Source: Melioribacteraceae bacterium (GTDB lineage: Bacteria; Bacteroidota; Ignavibacteria; Ignavibacteriales; Melioribacteraceae). Taken from it: a stretch of DNA of 8,400 bases. The notes under the pieces were generated by a model. That model searched no databases. It was not told where the DNA came from and saw only the letters and a program-made list of their open reading frames with translations. Positions 6,830 to 8,400 of the stretch are shown piece after piece (the stretch's first letter is position 1; each line of letters opens with the position of its first letter). Both the position numbers and the translations under genes were made by a program. The stretch covers positions 1 through 8,400 of the forward strand of contig JALSNL010000390.1 of NCBI GenBank assembly GCA_026987055.1, read 5' to 3'.

Positions 6830-7585
6830 ATGGAAAATAAGCAAAATATAATTTATGAAGTATTAAAAGATCAAAAAGAAATTTTCGGAGATAATCTTTA
6901 CGAAAATATTTCAATAAATATTCCCAAACAAAGAACTAACTCCACCGGATATATTAAAGAAAGCAAAACCGATTATTCGGCTGAAAAAATAAAAAGTGAA
7001 GTTCCAAACGATTTTTTATCATGTACAAATTTAAATAGTTTGTATGATTCAATTCATACTTGTACAAAATGCAAACTTGGAACAACACGCAACAAATTTG
7101 TTTTTGGCAGTGGAAATCCACATGCTGATGTGATGATAATTGGAGAAGCCCCCGGAGCTGATGAAGATAAACAAGGAGAACCGTTTGTAGGAAGAGCAGG
7201 TAAACTTTTAACAGATATACTGAAAGCAATTAATTTCGAACGGGATGAAGTTTACATTGCAAATATTTTAAAATGCCGTCCTCCAAATAACCGTAATCCT
7301 TTACCGGATGAAATGGATGCTTGCACACCATATTTATATAAACAAATTGAACTTATAAAACCAAAAACTATTTTGTGTCTTGGATTGGTTGCCGCATCTT
7401 ATTTATTAAATAAAAAACAAAGTCTAACCAAAATGCGTGGCAATGTTTTTGAGGTAAAAGGAATACAAACAATGGTTACATACCATCCGGCGGCTTTATT
7501 AAGAAATCCCGGTTGGAAAAGAGGATGTTGGGAAGATGTACAAAAATTCAGAAAACTTTATGATAATTTAGCAGGTAAAAAATAA
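6830..7585 (+). CDS. Family 4 uracil-DNA glycosylase (iron-sulfur)
   Basis: This 251-residue enzyme removes uracil from DNA to begin base excision repair. Motif 1 is GEAPGADED (105-113) followed by [12 protein letters not shown] (116-127). The second active-site motif is HPAALLRNP (219-227). Four cysteines expected to hold a [4Fe-4S] cluster are visible: Cys78 and Cys81 (CTKC), Cys149 ([11 protein letters not shown]) and Cys165 (DACTPYL). GEAPG rather than GLAPG favours family 4 over family 5, and I see no KRRIH loop as in UDGX. About 70 residues precede the catalytic domain and are unassigned. I chose ATG 6830; an in-frame TTG at 6812 would add six residues (MLIIFF) with no ribosome binding site. 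The gene ends 1 nt before dnaB, so the two are probably co-translated. Confidence 0.93.
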   Translation: MENKQNIIYEVLKDQKEIFGDNLYENISINIPKQRTNSTGYIKESKTDYSAEKIKSEVPNDFLSCTNLNSLYDSIHTCTKCKLGTTRNKFVFGSGNPHADVMIIGEAPGADEDKQGEPFVGRAGKLLTDILKAINFERDEVYIANILKCRPPNNRNPLPDEMDACTPYLYKQIELIKPKTILCLGLVAASYLLNKKQSLTKMRGNVFEVKGIQTMVTYHPAALLRNPGWKRGCWEDVQKFRKLYDNLAGKK

Positions 7586-7586
7586 T

Positions 7587-8400
7587 ATGTTTGAAGAACA
7601 AAACGTATATACCGGTAATGAAGATTTAACATCATCTAGAAGACAATTACCCGCAGCAGTGGACGTGGAAATGGCGGTTTTAGGAGCAATGATATTATCA
7701 CCGGAAGCAGTTCCTAAAGTATTGGAAAGCGTAACACCCGAAGTTTTCTTTGATAAAAGAAATGTAACTATTTATTCTGCCATGATTTCATTATTTGAAT
7801 CTAACGAACCAATTGATACGGTTTCATTATTCGAAGAATTAAAAAAGAGCGGTAAATTGGATAGCGCCGGAGGTGCTGCTTATATAAGTAAACTTGCCCA
7901 AGATATTTCTACCGCTGCAAATGTGGAATATCATTCAAAAATAATTGTGGAAAAATGGATTTTAAGAAAACTAATTGCTTCATCAATGGATATTGCCACT
8001 CAAGCATACAGCGGTACGGAAGATGTATTCAGCATACTTGATGGAGCGGAATCAACAATATTTAAAATTACTGAAGCAGGCTTAAAAGAATCATACAAAG
8101 GTATGGATAGAGCTGTTAAAGAAGCCATTGAGCATATAGAAGCTATCCATTCCAAACAATTGGCTTCCTTTTCTGTCCCCACCGGATTTTACGCATTAGA
8201 CGATATTCTAGGTGGTTTTCAAAAATCAGATTTGGTTATTGTTGCTGCACGTCCTTCTATGGGGAAAACTGCCTTCGCTCTTTCCGCAGCTAGGAATGCA
8301 GCCATTGATCACAAAGTTCCAATTGCTATCTTTAGCCTGGAAATGGCAACTATCCAACTTGTTGTAAGACTTATTTGCGCCGAAGCTAGAATAAATGCTC
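7587..8400 (+). CDS. dnaB: Replicative DNA helicase DnaB, C-terminus beyond the window
   Basis: From ATG 7587 a frame of 271 codons is open to the right edge, a little over half of a typical DnaB. The N-terminal helical domain begins with LPAAVDVEMAVLGAMI (21-36) and includes VFFDKRNVTIYSAM. A linker leads to the RecA-like ATPase domain: SVPTGFYALDDILGGF (197-212), Walker A ARPSMGKTA (221-229, Lys227) and FSLEM (249-253, catalytic Glu252). The frame continues through QLVVRLICAEARINA. The hexameric helicase unwinds the fork ahead of DNA polymerase III and binds primase. Walker B, the arginine finger and common intein sites beyond codon 271 cannot be assessed. No intein interrupts the visible Walker A region. 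The ribosome binding site is weak (AGG about 12 nt upstream), consistent with coupling to the glycosylase gene. Confidence 0.96.
   Translation, partial: MFEEQNVYTGNEDLTSSRRQLPAAVDVEMAVLGAMILSPEAVPKVLESVTPEVFFDKRNVTIYSAMISLFESNEPIDTVSLFEELKKSGKLDSAGGAAYISKLAQDISTAANVEYHSKIIVEKWILRKLIASSMDIATQAYSGTEDVFSILDGAESTIFKITEAGLKESYKGMDRAVKEAIEHIEAIHSKQLASFSVPTGFYALDDILGGFQKSDLVIVAARPSMGKTAFALSAARNAAIDHKVPIAIFSLEMATIQLVVRLICAEARINA

Noticed and set aside
6954..7229. 91-codon leftward open frame
   Set aside because: It is antisense to the glycosylase active-site region and has no family signature.
8000..8182. 60-codon leftward open frame
   Set aside because: It is antisense to dnaB within a continuous conserved reading frame.

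Overview
The window is an AT-rich stretch (roughly 30% G+C by eye) of a bacterial chromosome. It carries mostly core housekeeping genes and no plasmid, phage or CRISPR signature. The organism is probably a member of the Bacteroidota/Ignavibacteria side of the FCB group. Three things point there: the guanylate kinase has the 'RGTEVDG' form of the nucleotide loop, the signal peptidase I has a large insert before its last conserved box, and there is a secreted subtilase with a DAG-type aspartate motif. A clear Shine-Dalgarno sequence before rpoZ, a good one before yicC and TTG start codons fit Ignavibacteria better than Bacteroidia. This assignment is inference from protein style and gene order, not a database result.

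Layout: the left half (1-4440) reads leftward as lepA (translation factor EF-4), then lepB (signal peptidase I), then a secreted S8 serine protease that runs off the left edge. The right half (4917-8400) reads rightward as yicC (endoribonuclease family), gmk (guanylate kinase) and rpoZ (RNA polymerase omega), closed by a good intrinsic terminator at 6692-6717. A second rightward unit follows: a family 4 uracil-DNA glycosylase and then dnaB (replicative helicase), separated by 1 nt, with dnaB cut by the right edge.

The two halves diverge from a 476-bp intergenic region (4441-4916). I see well-spaced divergent promoters at its two ends: TTGAAA-17-TATATT for lepA and TTGATA-17-TAAATT for yicC. 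Between them is a cluster of palindromes. The most striking is an 89-bp, 56% G+C element at 4667-4755: an outer 8-bp inverted repeat encloses three perfect 9-bp hairpins in a cloverleaf arrangement. It looks like a dispersed palindromic repeat or non-autonomous mobile element and is the main non-coding item of interest.

Functionally, the left operon joins translation (EF-4) with protein export (signal peptidase I) and one exported protein. The right operon joins RNA turnover, GTP supply and RNA polymerase assembly. The last unit joins uracil repair with replication fork unwinding. I found no convincing undescribed multi-gene system.
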